Shown here piece after piece: positions 20,101 through 30,925 of a stretch of DNA of 64,000 bases (position 1 is the first letter of the stretch; each line of letters begins with the position of its first letter). The notes beneath the pieces are model-generated. The model was given only the letters and a program-made list of their open reading frames with translations, was not told the DNA's origin and did not search any database. The DNA is taken from contig NC_067207.1 in NCBI RefSeq assembly GCF_026262505.1, positions 26,070,082 through 26,134,081 of the forward strand, given 5' to 3'. This stretch comes from Trichomonas vaginalis G3. Its lineage: Eukaryota; Parabasalia; Trichomonadida; Trichomonadidae. The position numbers were made by a program, and so were the translations under genes.

Positions 20101-20366
20101 AGCAATTTGTAATATCTATCCAAAACTTCTTCAACAGTATCGAACTCATCTTCATAATGCAAACCTAATCTTATTGACTTGGTGCAGTTTTCACTAACAC
20201 AATATAGCGCTTTGCGCTCGGCGCCTTTGACGCCTTTTTCTGTTCTCTTGACTGACATAACTAACTCATTTGTTTCATCAAACAGCAACAACCAAAGTTC
20301 ATGACCTAATACATAACATTCATACTTTATATTTTTAGCTCTGAGTTCTCTTGTAAGCTGTTGCAT
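20097..20366 (-). CDS. Small hypothetical protein with hairpin insert (C)
   Basis: An 89-residue frame starts MQQLTRELRAKNIKYECYVL and ends EEVLDRYYKLL. The middle (EKGVKGAERKALY) is encoded by two tandem hairpins (about 20204-20235). Its size and its position next to the CCGQ-type gene match the 64-residue gene at 4861 in A (KNNIDFISCKGLYTLL, VRVDKGKFYVF), with shared phrases KxxNIxxxCxxL and LVMSVKRTEKG / LFVRVDKGK, so they may be homologues. Overlaps the neighbouring minus gene by 40 bp. Confidence 0.55.
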   Translation of the reverse strand: MQQLTRELRAKNIKYECYVLGHELWLLLFDETNELVMSVKRTEKGVKGAERKALYCVSENCTKSIRLGLHYEDEFDTVEEVLDRYYKLL

Positions 20367-21091
20367 TTAATATTTTCTAAAAAGTCAACTTCAACAGTCA
20401 TTCGCACTGGTGCCTTCAGTTCTACAGGCTCTCCTTGAAAGTCAACAAGTCTGAATTGCATGTCTTTCAAATTATGAGGACTAATGCGAATCCATTTACC
20501 TAAATGAGTTGCTATGACAGGAACGTTTGGAATGAACATTGAATTGACTGCATAACAGAAAGACTTATATTCTACTGAACCTTTACTATTAACTCCTGAA
20601 ATACCTGTGACATTAGCTATTTTTGACTCAATGTACAAACAATTGCCATAACATACGTATGGAACAGATTTCATCTCAATCGTTTTGTCAACACTTTTCA
20701 AAGGAAATGTCATATGGTATGCACCCAAAAGAAGTTGTACTCTATGACTCATTCGTGTTATCTTAAACTCCTTCGCATAACTGAACTTCAATGTTCCCTC
20801 AGAAGAGAGTTTGACATCTATGTTGCCAATAGTTTCTTCATTTATGAGAGTATCTATGACTCCAGCAATTTTATCTATTCTATACTCTGCTCTGTTAGGA
20901 AATGTTATAAAACTTCTTTTGTCATCTATTTCAATCTCTATGAAATCTGTTTCATCTGTTATGACAAAAGTTGCGATAGTATTGAAGTCAACAACTCTGA
21001 AAGCAAGTGCTTCATTCTGAAGCCCTAAGTTTGTTTGTAGCTTTACTGTCCCGTATTCGTTTGGGTCTGTACTTTGCAAATAGAACAACAT
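20327..21091 (-). CDS. Penton-like minor capsid protein 2 (C)
   Basis: A 254-residue open frame starts MLFYLQSTDPNEYGTVKLQT. It is beta-rich throughout and ends with LKDMQFRLVDFQGEPVELKA then a short beta strand. That closing pattern (LVDxxGxPVxL) is shared with the penton-like genes of A and B (LTLVDANFVPVKL) and is typical of minor capsid jelly-roll proteins. Divergent to the tail fibre with a 17-bp spacer that contains TCATTA, which resembles the host Inr. Confidence 0.55.
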   Translation of the reverse strand: MLFYLQSTDPNEYGTVKLQTNLGLQNEALAFRVVDFNTIATFVITDETDFIEIEIDDKRSFITFPNRAEYRIDKIAGVIDTLINEETIGNIDVKLSSEGTLKFSYAKEFKITRMSHRVQLLLGAYHMTFPLKSVDKTIEMKSVPYVCYGNCLYIESKIANVTGISGVNSKGSVEYKSFCYAVNSMFIPNVPVIATHLGKWIRISPHNLKDMQFRLVDFQGEPVELKAPVRMTVEVDFLENIKCNSLQENSELKI

Positions 21092-21108
21092 TTTATTCTC
21101 ATTAAAAT

Positions 21109-24087
21109 ATGACTATTGCTGCATATGCGTATGAAACAAATGAAGCAAGAAGAGCACATGAACTAGTAAACGAAAACTCAACTTTAACCATTGAAGGCAA
21201 TGATTTAGTCATTGACGATGGAAAAACTAAAAAAGTCATTGATTTCGATACTTTTAACACTTATGACCCATTCATTACAACAAGCAAGGTTCCCATCATA
21301 AATGATGGAACGGTGCAATATATAAATTCAACAGTAGATGCCTCATTAGTGAAAGTACTGAATGTTCTCATTGAATTGTTAAAGAGCTTTCGATTTGACG
21401 ACAACATTAAATGCCTAAAGAATTTAGTCATGAATGAGAAACAAATTCTTGGCGTTGCTGGTAGCAGTAATGATGTACACCTTATGACATTAGAATATTA
21501 TAACGAACATAAAGATGAACTGAAAGGAGAGAAGGGTGACACTGGACCTCAAGGACCACAAGGAATACAAGGAATACAAGGAATTCAAGGAATTCAAGGC
21601 GAAAACGGTTTGGATGGAAAGGATGGAAAGGATGGAAAAACTGCTAAATCATGGATATGGGACCTTATAAATACTGGTTTAACAGCTGCTTCATATGGAG
21701 TTCTTCAATACCAAATCGGAAAGATATGGGCAGTACTTGGTGAACAAGTTTTAGATGACGTTAAAAATGCTTTGAACTTCATTTCAAATGGTTCGGATAC
21801 TATTAAAACTTTATCTGGTTGGATGCAAGAAACAAGGAGTCAAATAGATACTGTAAGACGTATAGCAAACAATGCACGTACGGGATTGGATACTTTACGA
21901 CAAGCACAAAATACACTAAAGGAAGCAAATGATATTCTTGGCTCAGTATCAGACATGCATGAAGATTGGCTTAAAGGTATTGACAAATCTTTAAAAAATC
22001 ACAGTCAGTCTATTACTGACTACAAGAAAAGTATAGATTTTTTACATAGTGCTATGGACGTACATGATGGAAGCATAAGGAACTTACTTAATGCTAACAA
22101 TAACTTACCAGGAACTATTAAAGCATTTATAAAGTCCTTTGTAAAACCTGGTGCTCTAACATTTAGGTCTTTGAGAGCAAGAGCATTGAAGTCAAGAGAT
22201 GCAGAAACTCCAACAGAACCTACAGAAGGAACTGAAACAACAGAAACTCCAAAAGAACAACCAAAACCAACAGCTAATGAAATATTGTTCGAATATTTTC
22301 CAAGGTACTCTGTTCTCATTGCATACATTCAAGAAATACTTAAGAAAGCAGACTTGACTTTAGGAGATGATGAAAGTTCTGTATATCTTTCGTTCCAGTT
22401 TCAAATAGCAGAACTTTTGAGACAGATATGCTTAATGTATGACAACATCTCTGATTTCACAAGATATGATGACGACCATGACCCCCAACACGGTGAAGAA
22501 GAAGTTTTACAAACATCCATTAAGACAGGAAAGGTTTTAACTCAAAGTCTCATTATTGACACCAAAGATGGCGAAGTGGACGTTCTTCAAGAGCTGAAGA
22601 AAAATACTTCTTCGGGAGGTGGTGGTAGGCATGAACTTGAAATAAATGAGATAGAAGAGAAATTAGCCGAAAAAGCAGATAAAGAACATAAACACAATAT
22701 CTCCGATATAAATGAACTTCAAGCTACATTAAATAGTAAAGCGGACAAGAACCACGTTCATTATATAACTTCAGACGAACAGATTATAACGGACTACCAT
22801 GGATATTTAACACGAAGTGATGAAGCGAAGACAAAAAATGTTAATGAAAGAAGATATAAATACATTCGTGCTAAAGGTTATGACATAAGCTGTACTGTAC
22901 AGTATGATGTAGCTAAAGCACCAGAAGCATTTGGTTATACCGGTGAAATTTATGCCTCTACTTTCAATGTTAACGGTGTATTAGTTGAACCAAGATTTAC
23001 TTTGAGAGTTAAGTCAAAAATAACGTTTGAAGATGTTATTAAAAGTAAAGCGGACAAAGATGAACTTGAAGCAATGAACAAAGTTTTGAAATCTCATAAA
23101 CACAATATCTCCGATATAAATGAACTTCAAGCTACATTAAATAGTAAAGCCGACAAGAACCATACACATAAATCCTTCACTACTGTTAGAGCAGACGACA
23201 TAATATTGAACTTTGACCTTGGTTCAAGTGCACCATTAGAGAATCCGAGTACAAGCGTAAAAGATACTCTTAACAATTTAGATAAGAGTTGCAGGAATAT
23301 CGAAGATCATGCCAGAAACTTTGAAGCATATGAACTACCCGCAATGTTAGATAAGAAAGCAGACAAAACTTATGTGGATGCAGAACTAACAAAGAAATTT
23401 TCGAAACCAGATACAATGATATTTACAACAGAAATTATAAATGGTGAACCAGCAACTCCATTTGAATTTGTTAGAGGTCTTCAACCAGATACTTTTGAAT
23501 TTTTCTTGGATAATTCTATTGAACTAACATTACATTATAAAAGTGGAACAAATGCAACATTTCATCCGGGAGATACATTCCAAATGGTATTTAATGACAT
23601 AAGTTCTTTAGAATATGTTTATAGAGTTATGAGCATATATGATTTAATATATCCTATAGGAGCTGTTTATACGTCTATGAATCCAATAAATCCAAACACT
23701 TTATTTGGTGGTAGATGGTATGAAATAGTTGACAGTTTTCCATTCTACACTAATACGCAGTCAATGAAGATGGGAGGTTCAAAGAAAATAGGTATTGAAA
23801 ACCTTCCTTCACATATGCATAGGTTCAGTGGAAGAACATCTGTGGAAGGAAACCATTCACATTCAATAACAAAAAGAGGTTATATAAATCTTGCAGCGGG
23901 TTCGAATAGACAGGGAATGAACAGATATGATATCTCAGATGACCCCAAAGATGTTAGCACAGGTATTTTCTGTGGAACTGCAGGAAATCATACACATGTT
24001 GTAGCTGGTATTACAGACCCAGCAGGTAATGGAAAAGATTATATGCCTCCTTATATAACAATGCACGCTTGGATACGAGTTGGTTAA
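21109..24087 (+). CDS. Collagen-bearing tail fibre with phage collar domain (C)
   Basis: A 992-residue open frame. Residues about 140-177 are collagen-like GXX repeats (GPQGPQGIQGIQG, then GKDGKDGK). Long helical segments follow at about 180-330, then a TEPTEGTETTETP linker. Two copies of a HNISDINELQATLNSKADKN unit resemble phage fibre repeats. The C-terminus is a phage tail collar domain (LIYPIGAVYTSMNPINP, GGSKKIGIENLPSHMH) ending ITMHAWIRVG. Expected to be a trimeric fibre for attachment. A short peptide HDPQHGEEEV is encoded by the palindromic module. Looks whole. Confidence 0.88.
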   Translation: MTIAAYAYETNEARRAHELVNENSTLTIEGNDLVIDDGKTKKVIDFDTFNTYDPFITTSKVPIINDGTVQYINSTVDASLVKVLNVLIELLKSFRFDDNIKCLKNLVMNEKQILGVAGSSNDVHLMTLEYYNEHKDELKGEKGDTGPQGPQGIQGIQGIQGIQGENGLDGKDGKDGKTAKSWIWDLINTGLTAASYGVLQYQIGKIWAVLGEQVLDDVKNALNFISNGSDTIKTLSGWMQETRSQIDTVRRIANNARTGLDTLRQAQNTLKEANDILGSVSDMHEDWLKGIDKSLKNHSQSITDYKKSIDFLHSAMDVHDGSIRNLLNANNNLPGTIKAFIKSFVKPGALTFRSLRARALKSRDAETPTEPTEGTETTETPKEQPKPTANEILFEYFPRYSVLIAYIQEILKKADLTLGDDESSVYLSFQFQIAELLRQICLMYDNISDFTRYDDDHDPQHGEEEVLQTSIKTGKVLTQSLIIDTKDGEVDVLQELKKNTSSGGGGRHELEINEIEEKLAEKADKEHKHNISDINELQATLNSKADKNHVHYITSDEQIITDYHGYLTRSDEAKTKNVNERRYKYIRAKGYDISCTVQYDVAKAPEAFGYTGEIYASTFNVNGVLVEPRFTLRVKSKITFEDVIKSKADKDELEAMNKVLKSHKHNISDINELQATLNSKADKNHTHKSFTTVRADDIILNFDLGSSAPLENPSTSVKDTLNNLDKSCRNIEDHARNFEAYELPAMLDKKADKTYVDAELTKKFSKPDTMIFTTEIINGEPATPFEFVRGLQPDTFEFFLDNSIELTLHYKSGTNATFHPGDTFQMVFNDISSLEYVYRVMSIYDLIYPIGAVYTSMNPINPNTLFGGRWYEIVDSFPFYTNTQSMKMGGSKKIGIENLPSHMHRFSGRTSVEGNHSHSITKRGYINLAAGSNRQGMNRYDISDDPKDVSTGIFCGTAGNHTHVVAGITDPAGNGKDYMPPYITMHAWIRVG

Positions 24088-24106
24088 AATCTTTAACTTT
24101 ACATAA

Positions 24107-25191
24107 ATGAGCTTGAAAGAAGTATTCGAACAACATCCATGGAGGTCATTTAAGAAGTTCAATGAAGCTGCAAAGAGTTGGGGATTTACTAACAGAGCTG
24201 AAGTGAAAAGGTTCTTTGACAAAAATGTTGTACATCAAACAAAAATAAACCCTTACGACTACTTTTTACCAATTTACTCCAACACTCCTGACGCATACCA
24301 ATTTGACACTCTCATTCAAAGCAGAAAATGTGGTCATAAACCATTCCTCATCTTCATTAATGTTAACACTCGTAAAGCATATGCATATCCAATGAAAAAT
24401 AAAGGAACTCGTGAAGTGTTAAGAGTTTTACAAAAGTTTGTAGCAGACATAGCCCAAGTACTTTAACATCAGACCAAGACAGTGCATACCTCAGCAACGA
24501 AATCACAGATTTTCTCATTAAGCATAACATAACTCACTACACTACTGAAGACCATAACCATAACATACTCGGCATCATAAACCGCTTCATAAGAACGCTC
24601 AGAGATTTAAATCAAGAGCGAGACTTTACCGAAGAAACAATGAAACATTTTCTCGAAGTATATAATTCCTCAACACATTCTACAACAGGCCATACACCAA
24701 ATTCAATGACACAACAACAAGAAGAAAAGTATATACAAAAGAAACGAAGCCAAACACAAAATATCAGAAATTCAACACAATTTACCCTCATTCCTGGTAC
24801 AAAAGTTCGTGTAGTTCTTGACGACAAACCGTTGACAAAGAAACGTTTAAGGTTAAGTAGAAACTATTATATCGTAGACTCTACGCAAGGTAATGGATAT
24901 CTTATAAAAGCTGCCGACGACTCTATTGCGTTTTACCCTCGTCAGAAATTAGTTGAAAGTAGTAATGGCAAACTTGCTGAAACCATTGACGAAGCAAAGC
25001 GAGGAGTGGTTATTGAAATACTTGACTATAACATAAACGATGACACTTATAAAGTAAGATATGAAGGAGGTGTTGAAGATGTTATACCATCTAAGAACTT
25101 GAGAGAGTCAAAGCCAACACATCTGGGACCATTAGAGCGGGAGTACTGGAAAGACAAAAATATGCCAGAAAGAATAAGAAAATTCTTCTAA
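24107..25191 (+). pseudogene. Retroviral-type (DDE) integrase, broken (C)
   Basis: The region starts MSLKEVFEQHPWRSFKKFNE and has the integrase-core features AYQFDTLI and HKPFLIFINVNTRKAYAYPM. A C-terminal part holds a small barrel-like domain of the chromo/Tudor type (YKVRYEGGVEDVIPSKNLRE). Mavericks use this enzyme to insert their DNA and make short target duplications. Broken, about one break. Close in role to the broken integrase of B at 35786-36743. Confidence 0.85.
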
Positions 25192-25275
25192 ACTTTTTCA
25201 TTAGATGTAAATCAGACATGAATGAGAACAGTCATGATATCATTAATGGCACCATTTATTTACACCAAAAATATG

Positions 25276-25352
25276 TTTAGGGTAGATGGTTAGATCTAAC
25301 CTCATTTCTACCCTCATTTCTACCCTCAGCCGCTAAGCGGCGAGACCCAAAG
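25276..25352. repeat. Iteron plus double hairpin (C)
   Basis: An iteron of the form GGTTAGATCTAACC followed by two TTTCTACCCTC units is followed directly by CCGCTAAGCGG and AGACCCAAAGGTCT, two small hairpins. Iterons of the same type lie in C's terminal repeats and in B and E. It sits just before the KilA-N leader. Confidence 0.7.
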
Positions 25353-25387
25353 GTCTTGAATTTTCATGAATTTCCTTAAGACAGAAA

Positions 25388-25442
25388 AAATAAAGTTAGT
25401 TTTATTTTTATTTATTTTTTTATTTTGTATGTAAAGACAGTA
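25388..25442 (+). promoter_or_regulatory. Leader cassette before KilA-N gene (C)
   Basis: AAAGTTAGTTTTATTTTT, further T/A runs, and TTTTGTATGTAAAGACAG precede the ATG. This is the same cassette as at 25-84, although C belongs to another family by its ends and proteins. Confidence 0.5.
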
Positions 25443-26270
25443 ATGTCAACAACAGAGAACACAACAACTGCTATCGTTCATGAAGCCATTAATGAAGAAT
25501 ACGAATACATACAATATAACAAACAGTTACGTCTCATTCGTTCAGTCAAAGATGACATGTATCAAATGCAAAGTATAATGAATGCTCTTCGTTCTACAAA
25601 GCAAGCACATCATTGGTTTGAAAACCAACAGACAAAAGAACTTTTAGAAGAATTTCCTCATATGATTGCTTCCCTCGGAAAACCGAGAGAAGAGATTCCG
25701 TACGAAAATCGCAAGAATTTGGCTCCTGGTTTGAAAGGTTATTATGTTCATAGACTTTTAGTAAATGCTGTAGCAATGTGGGCTTCACCTCGTTATGCTT
25801 GTTATATTTTCATGATGTTAGATGAACTATATAAAGCAGAACGTGGAGAGATGGAAAAGAAACTTCAAGCAAAAGATGAAGTCATTGAATCCAAAGACAA
25901 AAGCATACAGAAAAGAATACCACGTTCAGTACCAAAAGGAAAGGAAAAGAGTTATAAGTATATGATTTACGCTGAAGAGTTGGAGAAAGAAGAAGATAGA
26001 GATATGGTTATGTTGCATTTAGTCAGAAGAAACAACAAGAGCTTTTATGACCTTGCTAAGATTTACAAATCTGACAGAAATTGGTTCTATCGTGAAAACT
26101 TACCGATTTCAATGACACCGAATGAGCAAATAAAAGAAATTGTCAAAAATACTCTTCCTCAAACACACTATGACATCAAAGGTTGCACAATACTTACATT
26201 CAAAGAAGACTTAACATTACTGAAGGAAAAAATAACAGAATATTTCGATAACTTCAAAGAGGAAGAATAA
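25443..26270 (+). CDS. KilA-N domain protein (C)
   Basis: A 275-residue open frame starts at ATG (MSTTENTTTAIVHEA). Domain layout as in the A copy: KilA-N with HWFENQQTKELLEEF and GYYVHRLLVNAVAMWASPRY, a coiled coil, then a basic C-terminal domain. It is strikingly close to the KilA-N proteins of A and B, much closer than other C genes are to A and B genes. This suggests that the gene and its leader moved between Maverick families by recombination. Likely a DNA-binding regulator; the frame is whole. Confidence 0.85.
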   Translation: MSTTENTTTAIVHEAINEEYEYIQYNKQLRLIRSVKDDMYQMQSIMNALRSTKQAHHWFENQQTKELLEEFPHMIASLGKPREEIPYENRKNLAPGLKGYYVHRLLVNAVAMWASPRYACYIFMMLDELYKAERGEMEKKLQAKDEVIESKDKSIQKRIPRSVPKGKEKSYKYMIYAEELEKEEDRDMVMLHLVRRNNKSFYDLAKIYKSDRNWFYRENLPISMTPNEQIKEIVKNTLPQTHYDIKGCTILTFKEDLTLLKEKITEYFDNFKEEE

Positions 26271-26349
26271 AAAAATCTAAGCTAATTTTATTTTTTTTAT
26301 AAAATTTTATCTCATATGAAAGAACACGAATTTAGAATATTCGGAACTC

Positions 26350-26541
26350 ATGACAGAAGAAGAGAACGAACAACATGTAAAAGATTATGCAAAATTTCTG
26401 AAGACATACAAAGCATTTAAACAATATCTAAATGCTTCTAAAGATTATGCAAAATTTCTGAAGGTATATAAAGCTTATGAAAAAGCGTATGAAAAGTTTA
26501 TACATTGGGGAATTGTTGTAAAATATCGATATGAAGACTAA
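26350..26541 (+). CDS. Small repeat protein (C)
   Basis: A 63-residue frame starts MTEEENEQHVKDYAKFLKTY. It holds two copies of a unit DYAKFLK.YKA, encoded by a near-identical DNA duplication about 54 bp apart. Strongly helical and charged. No family is recognised; it may be a small accessory peptide. It lies between KilA-N and the SSB-like gene. Confidence 0.45.
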   Translation: MTEEENEQHVKDYAKFLKTYKAFKQYLNASKDYAKFLKVYKAYEKAYEKFIHWGIVVKYRYED

Positions 26542-26559
26542 CCAAAAATATATTTTTGC

Positions 26560-27033
26560 TTAAATAGCTTCAGGGTCAATTTCTTCAACCATTTCACTTC
26601 CTTCGTCAATGTCAATAGAAGCTTCTTCAACCTTTGGTAAGAATTTCTGTATAACATCTTTGTTCGTTATTGTTTTCAGAGATGAAGGATAATATTTCAC
26701 ATTTGTTTCACCTTTCTTATATTCTTTCTGTTCGGAAAGATTCATAGCAATACTGAAGAAGTCAATGTTAGAGTTCTTTATAACAGTATAATGAGTATCT
26801 TTGACATTCACGAAGAAACTCTTTTGTTTCAAAACTACTGCTAACTCTTGTGAAGTATAACGTTTGCGGTCAATGACAATAGCTAATGGTCTGACATACT
26901 GACCAAACTTAGATTCTTTCACAAACTTCTTGTTAAAGATAACATTAACATTTGCAGAACCATTGAACTCATTCTTGATGGCAGTAGCGAGAGTATTGTA
27001 TGAAAAGAACTTGCAATCTTGCATGTGTTTCAT
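26560..27033 (-). CDS. Possible single-stranded DNA-binding protein (C)
   Basis: A 157-residue open frame starts MKHMQDCKFFSYNTLATAIK. The body is beta-rich with basic patches (VNVIFNKKFVKESKF). The C-terminal tail is acidic and ends EMVEEIDPEAI. Divergent to the DNA polymerase. Size, acidic tail and replication-gene neighbour match the gene at 2299-2718 in A, which lies beside the helicase; both end in IDP plus two or three residues. SSB function is inferred from these features. Confidence 0.5.
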   Translation of the reverse strand: MKHMQDCKFFSYNTLATAIKNEFNGSANVNVIFNKKFVKESKFGQYVRPLAIVIDRKRYTSQELAVVLKQKSFFVNVKDTHYTVIKNSNIDFFSIAMNLSEQKEYKKGETNVKYYPSSLKTITNKDVIQKFLPKVEEASIDIDEGSEMVEEIDPEAI

Positions 27034-27123
27034 TAAAATAAAAATATTAAATTATTTTGAAAAATAACTTTAAAAAATCTAATCTAATTTTTTCAAAAAA
27101 TATTTTTTTATTTCCTACTAAAG

Positions 27124-30100
27124 ATGTATCGGAAGTTGTCTAAGTTAGAACACTCGGAAATAAAACAACTTCTTACAGAAGCTAATATAGATGTTGCAAA
27201 GCATTACGCAACAAACAAAAAGGCACTCACTGACATCCTCAATGACTATAATGGTGCAATAACTTATGATAGAATTCATGAGTTCATAAAGCCGCAACAC
27301 GGCGAGGACGAAGTCCATGCAATAGCATTTCCTTTAAATGACGTTGCTATTGACTTATATCATAGACGTTCAGTACCTCATGAAGTAAGAAGAGAAATGT
27401 TTGACATAACAAATGCGAACGTTGGTGAAACAAGAAGAAGAGACGACACACTGAAACAACAGAGAAGAGAGATGTTTAAAAGTGCTATAGAACAAGTTCG
27501 CAAAGCTAACGATGTCATTCGTTCCATTGACGACAAACCAAAAGAAGGTGAGAGATGGTTAAAGAAAGATGAAGAGAATAGGAAGAGAAATGTGAAGTCA
27601 GGCAATAGACTCATTGACTTTAACATCGAAGCTTTAGATGAACCAAACAGAGACTACTTACACAAACATTTCGGTAAGGTTTTCATGAGACTCTTAGAGA
27701 AAATTAAAATAAACTCACAACAGAGATGGATGGTATGTTATAAACTTGGTGGAAAGTATGAATGTTCTACGTTAAACCTCAATAATATTGGAACATTACT
27801 ACATCAGCTCTTGAAGGAGAACTTTATATCAGAGATAGAAACAAATGCTGCAGGTATTGTTGAAATGCACTATGATTTCTTCTTGACAAACATAAAGAAT
27901 CTTACCGAAATAAAGATGTATGATTTAACAGAATATGAAGGCTTAACGATGTCAGATGTTAAGAAAGGCAAACCAAAAAAGAGACCATATAGAGATGAAA
28001 GCACACTGACAGAAAGACAGAAAAGATTATTGAACAGACTTAAACAAACAGGAGATAAACAAGATATAGATGACTTCTGGAATGAAATCCTTGGTGAAAA
28101 GAAGTTTTATAAGAAGAGAAGCGGTCAGTTCTGGAAGTATCTTTGCACATTACCTATAAATCTTGAACGCTACCAAATTTTCAATGAATTGAACAAAAGA
28201 ACTGCAACACTTATGACAGAAGACAATTGTTTCGTTTATGCTTGCATTCAGGCTGGAGTAGATGGAGAGACTATTGACCACATGAGAGAAGTCATTCGTG
28301 TTAGAGACTTTCCTCAAAGTAAAGTACAAGAAATTTCTGACGCAACAGGTATAGCATTTAATGTTACCATTGGTTACTTCAATGACTCAAGACATAATGA
28401 AATAAAGAGATATATACCGAAAGAATGTGAAACTGTTAGAACTATTGACTTACTTCTTGTTGAAGACCACTACATGCTAAACGAAAGATTACCAATGACA
28501 ACATATTTCATTCGCAACTATATAGAAATCTTGAAGGAGTGTGGTGGAATGAACAATGAGAAACAGATGAAGATTTATACAAAGAGAGAAGATAAATATG
28601 TAGTTCGCATGGATAGAACAACACCGTTATGGGATGTTATGAAAACATTGTGGGAGTGCAAATATTTCGAACCTATTTCTTATGGAGAACTTTTCACATA
28701 TACTACTGACTTATATAAACAGAACCTTGCACCATTTAAAGATTTGACATATGCTCCAAAGTATTGTGTACAACTGAAGAAGAAAGCCGAGTCAAAAGAA
28801 GTAAATAAAAATAAGTGCAAGTTCATTCCTGAGCACGTTTTCTTTGCTGACTTTGAGTGTAGTACAGACGGCTTTCATAAAGCTTTTAACATATGTTACG
28901 ACAGTGAAGATGGTTCAGTGAGTGAAAGCATTTGGGGTCAGAACTGTGCAACAGAATTTTTGGAACGACTTCCTGACAAGAGTTTAATATATTTCCATAA
29001 CCTCAGTTATGATATAAACTTCATCTTAAGACACATGACAGAAGTGAAAGGAACTCCCATCATTAAAGGTTCACGAACAATGCAAATAACTGGCTTATAT
29101 AAAGGAAGGGCAATTATTATAAAAGACTCTTACAGTGTTATAAATAAGAAGCTTAAACTATTTCCTGCTATGTTTAACTTACAAACTGGCCCGAAAGAAG
29201 TATTTCCATACAACTACTACAGCAGTACTTTGTTAGCAAATGACAACAGAACTGGTGTCATTTCTGAAGCATGTAAGTTTGTAAAAGATATTGATACATT
29301 CATGAAAAACATAGATTCCATCAAAGGTTGCAGAATAGATGAGAACCACTTCGACTTAGAAAAGTATAGCACATTTTATTGCAAACAAGATGTAAGAATT
29401 TTAAGAGAAGGTTTTGTTAAGTTCCGCAATGACATATTGAAAGAATTTGATTTAAACGTTTATGACTACGTTAGTATTTGTTCAATTGCTAACAAATTGT
29501 TTGAGAACAGAGTATACTTCCCGAATGGAAATTTATATGACCTCTCAAATAAACCAAGAGAGTTTATTTCACGCTGTATTCAAGGTGGAAGATGTATGTT
29601 GTCAGATAACATTAAACAAAAGAGCGAAAAGAAACTCATTGCTGATTTCGACGCTGTTTCATTATATCCATCAGCTATAGCAAGACTTTATACTTTAGAA
29701 GGTATTCCAAAGGTTATGAAGAAAGAAATGTTAAGCACAGAGTATCTCATGAGACATTTATTGATGACGACCAAAAGGAACCCATTGGTGAAAAGTTTAT
29801 GTCGGCTTCTTTGTTCTCATTAAGATAACAGAGATTGGAATACATAGACACTTTCCTTTAATAGTTTGTGACCCTGAACTAAATCCAGAACTTAACGTTC
29901 CCAGAAGTTCAAACACTTGCTGTTTAATGTATGTTGACCATATAACATTACAAGACCTCATAAAATATCAAGGTGTCAAATGTGAAGTGTTGCAAGGATA
30001 CTATTACGATGGAAACAGAGATATTAGAATAAGAGATGAAGTAAAGAAGTTGTTTGAGTTAAGGTTAAAGTATAAGAAAGAAGGAAATCCTTTGCAAGAA

Positions 30101-30904
30101 AATATAAAGCTCATTCTGAACAGTATTTATGGCAAAACTATTCTATCTCCTATTGAGTCAAAAATAACCATAGTAAATGACAAAGATGCTATAAGATATG
30201 CCATCAGAAACTACAACCATATAGTGAAGTTCGAAGGTTTGGATGGTTCAGATAAAACTATTTTCAAGCTAACGAAAAGCATTTGCAGACACTTTAACTT
30301 CTGTCCACTTGGTGTTAACATTCTGTCTATGTCGAAGAGAATAATGTGTGAAGTATTCTGTACTGCAGAAGATATGGGACTTCAAATATTTTACCAGGAC
30401 TGTGATAGCATGCATATTTTCAATGAAGACATACCACTGTTAGCTCAGGAATTTCAGAAGAGATACGGTAGAGAACTTATTGGTAAAACATTAGGTCAGT
30501 TCCATTCTGACTTCGCAGAAATAACACCTGGAAAACAAAGTTTAGCATACAAGTCAATATTTTGTGGAAAGAAGACTTACATAGACTTACTCACGAATGA
30601 TTTAAATGAAGTTGCATTCCATGCACGTTGTAAAGGTGTAAAACAAGACGTTCTTGCTTTAACAGCTAATGAAATGTTTCCTGACTCTGTTCAGTGTTTC
30701 TATGATGAAGATAAAGGTTTAATGGTTCCGCAAGGAAAATTTGACAAAGACTCTGAGTTCAGTGTTATGAAGTTATATAAAGCACTTTATGACGGTCAAG
30801 AGATTGCATTCGACTTATGTAAGTCGTGTCAACCTTGCTTTGCTGAAAAGTTTAACTTTTCTATTCAGACTAAGACTTCATTCATAAGAAAGCTTAAGTT
30901 CTGA
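27124..30904 (+). pseudogene. Protein-primed-type DNA polymerase B, broken (C)
   Basis: Exonuclease motifs are visible: FFADFECSTDGF (Exo I), YFHNLSYDINF (Exo II) and YCKQDVRIL (Exo III). So are polymerase motifs: DFDAVSLYPSAI (A), KLILNSIYGKT (B) and YQDCDSMHI (C, usually YxDTDS). Size and layout fit the Maverick polymerase, predicted to copy the element using a terminal protein primer. A long N-terminal extension has basic helical segments and includes the palindromic-module peptide KPQHGEDEV. Broken, about one break. No terminal-protein region was recognised with confidence. Confidence 0.9.
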
Positions 30905-30925
30905 GGTCATGAATGAGAAAAATAA

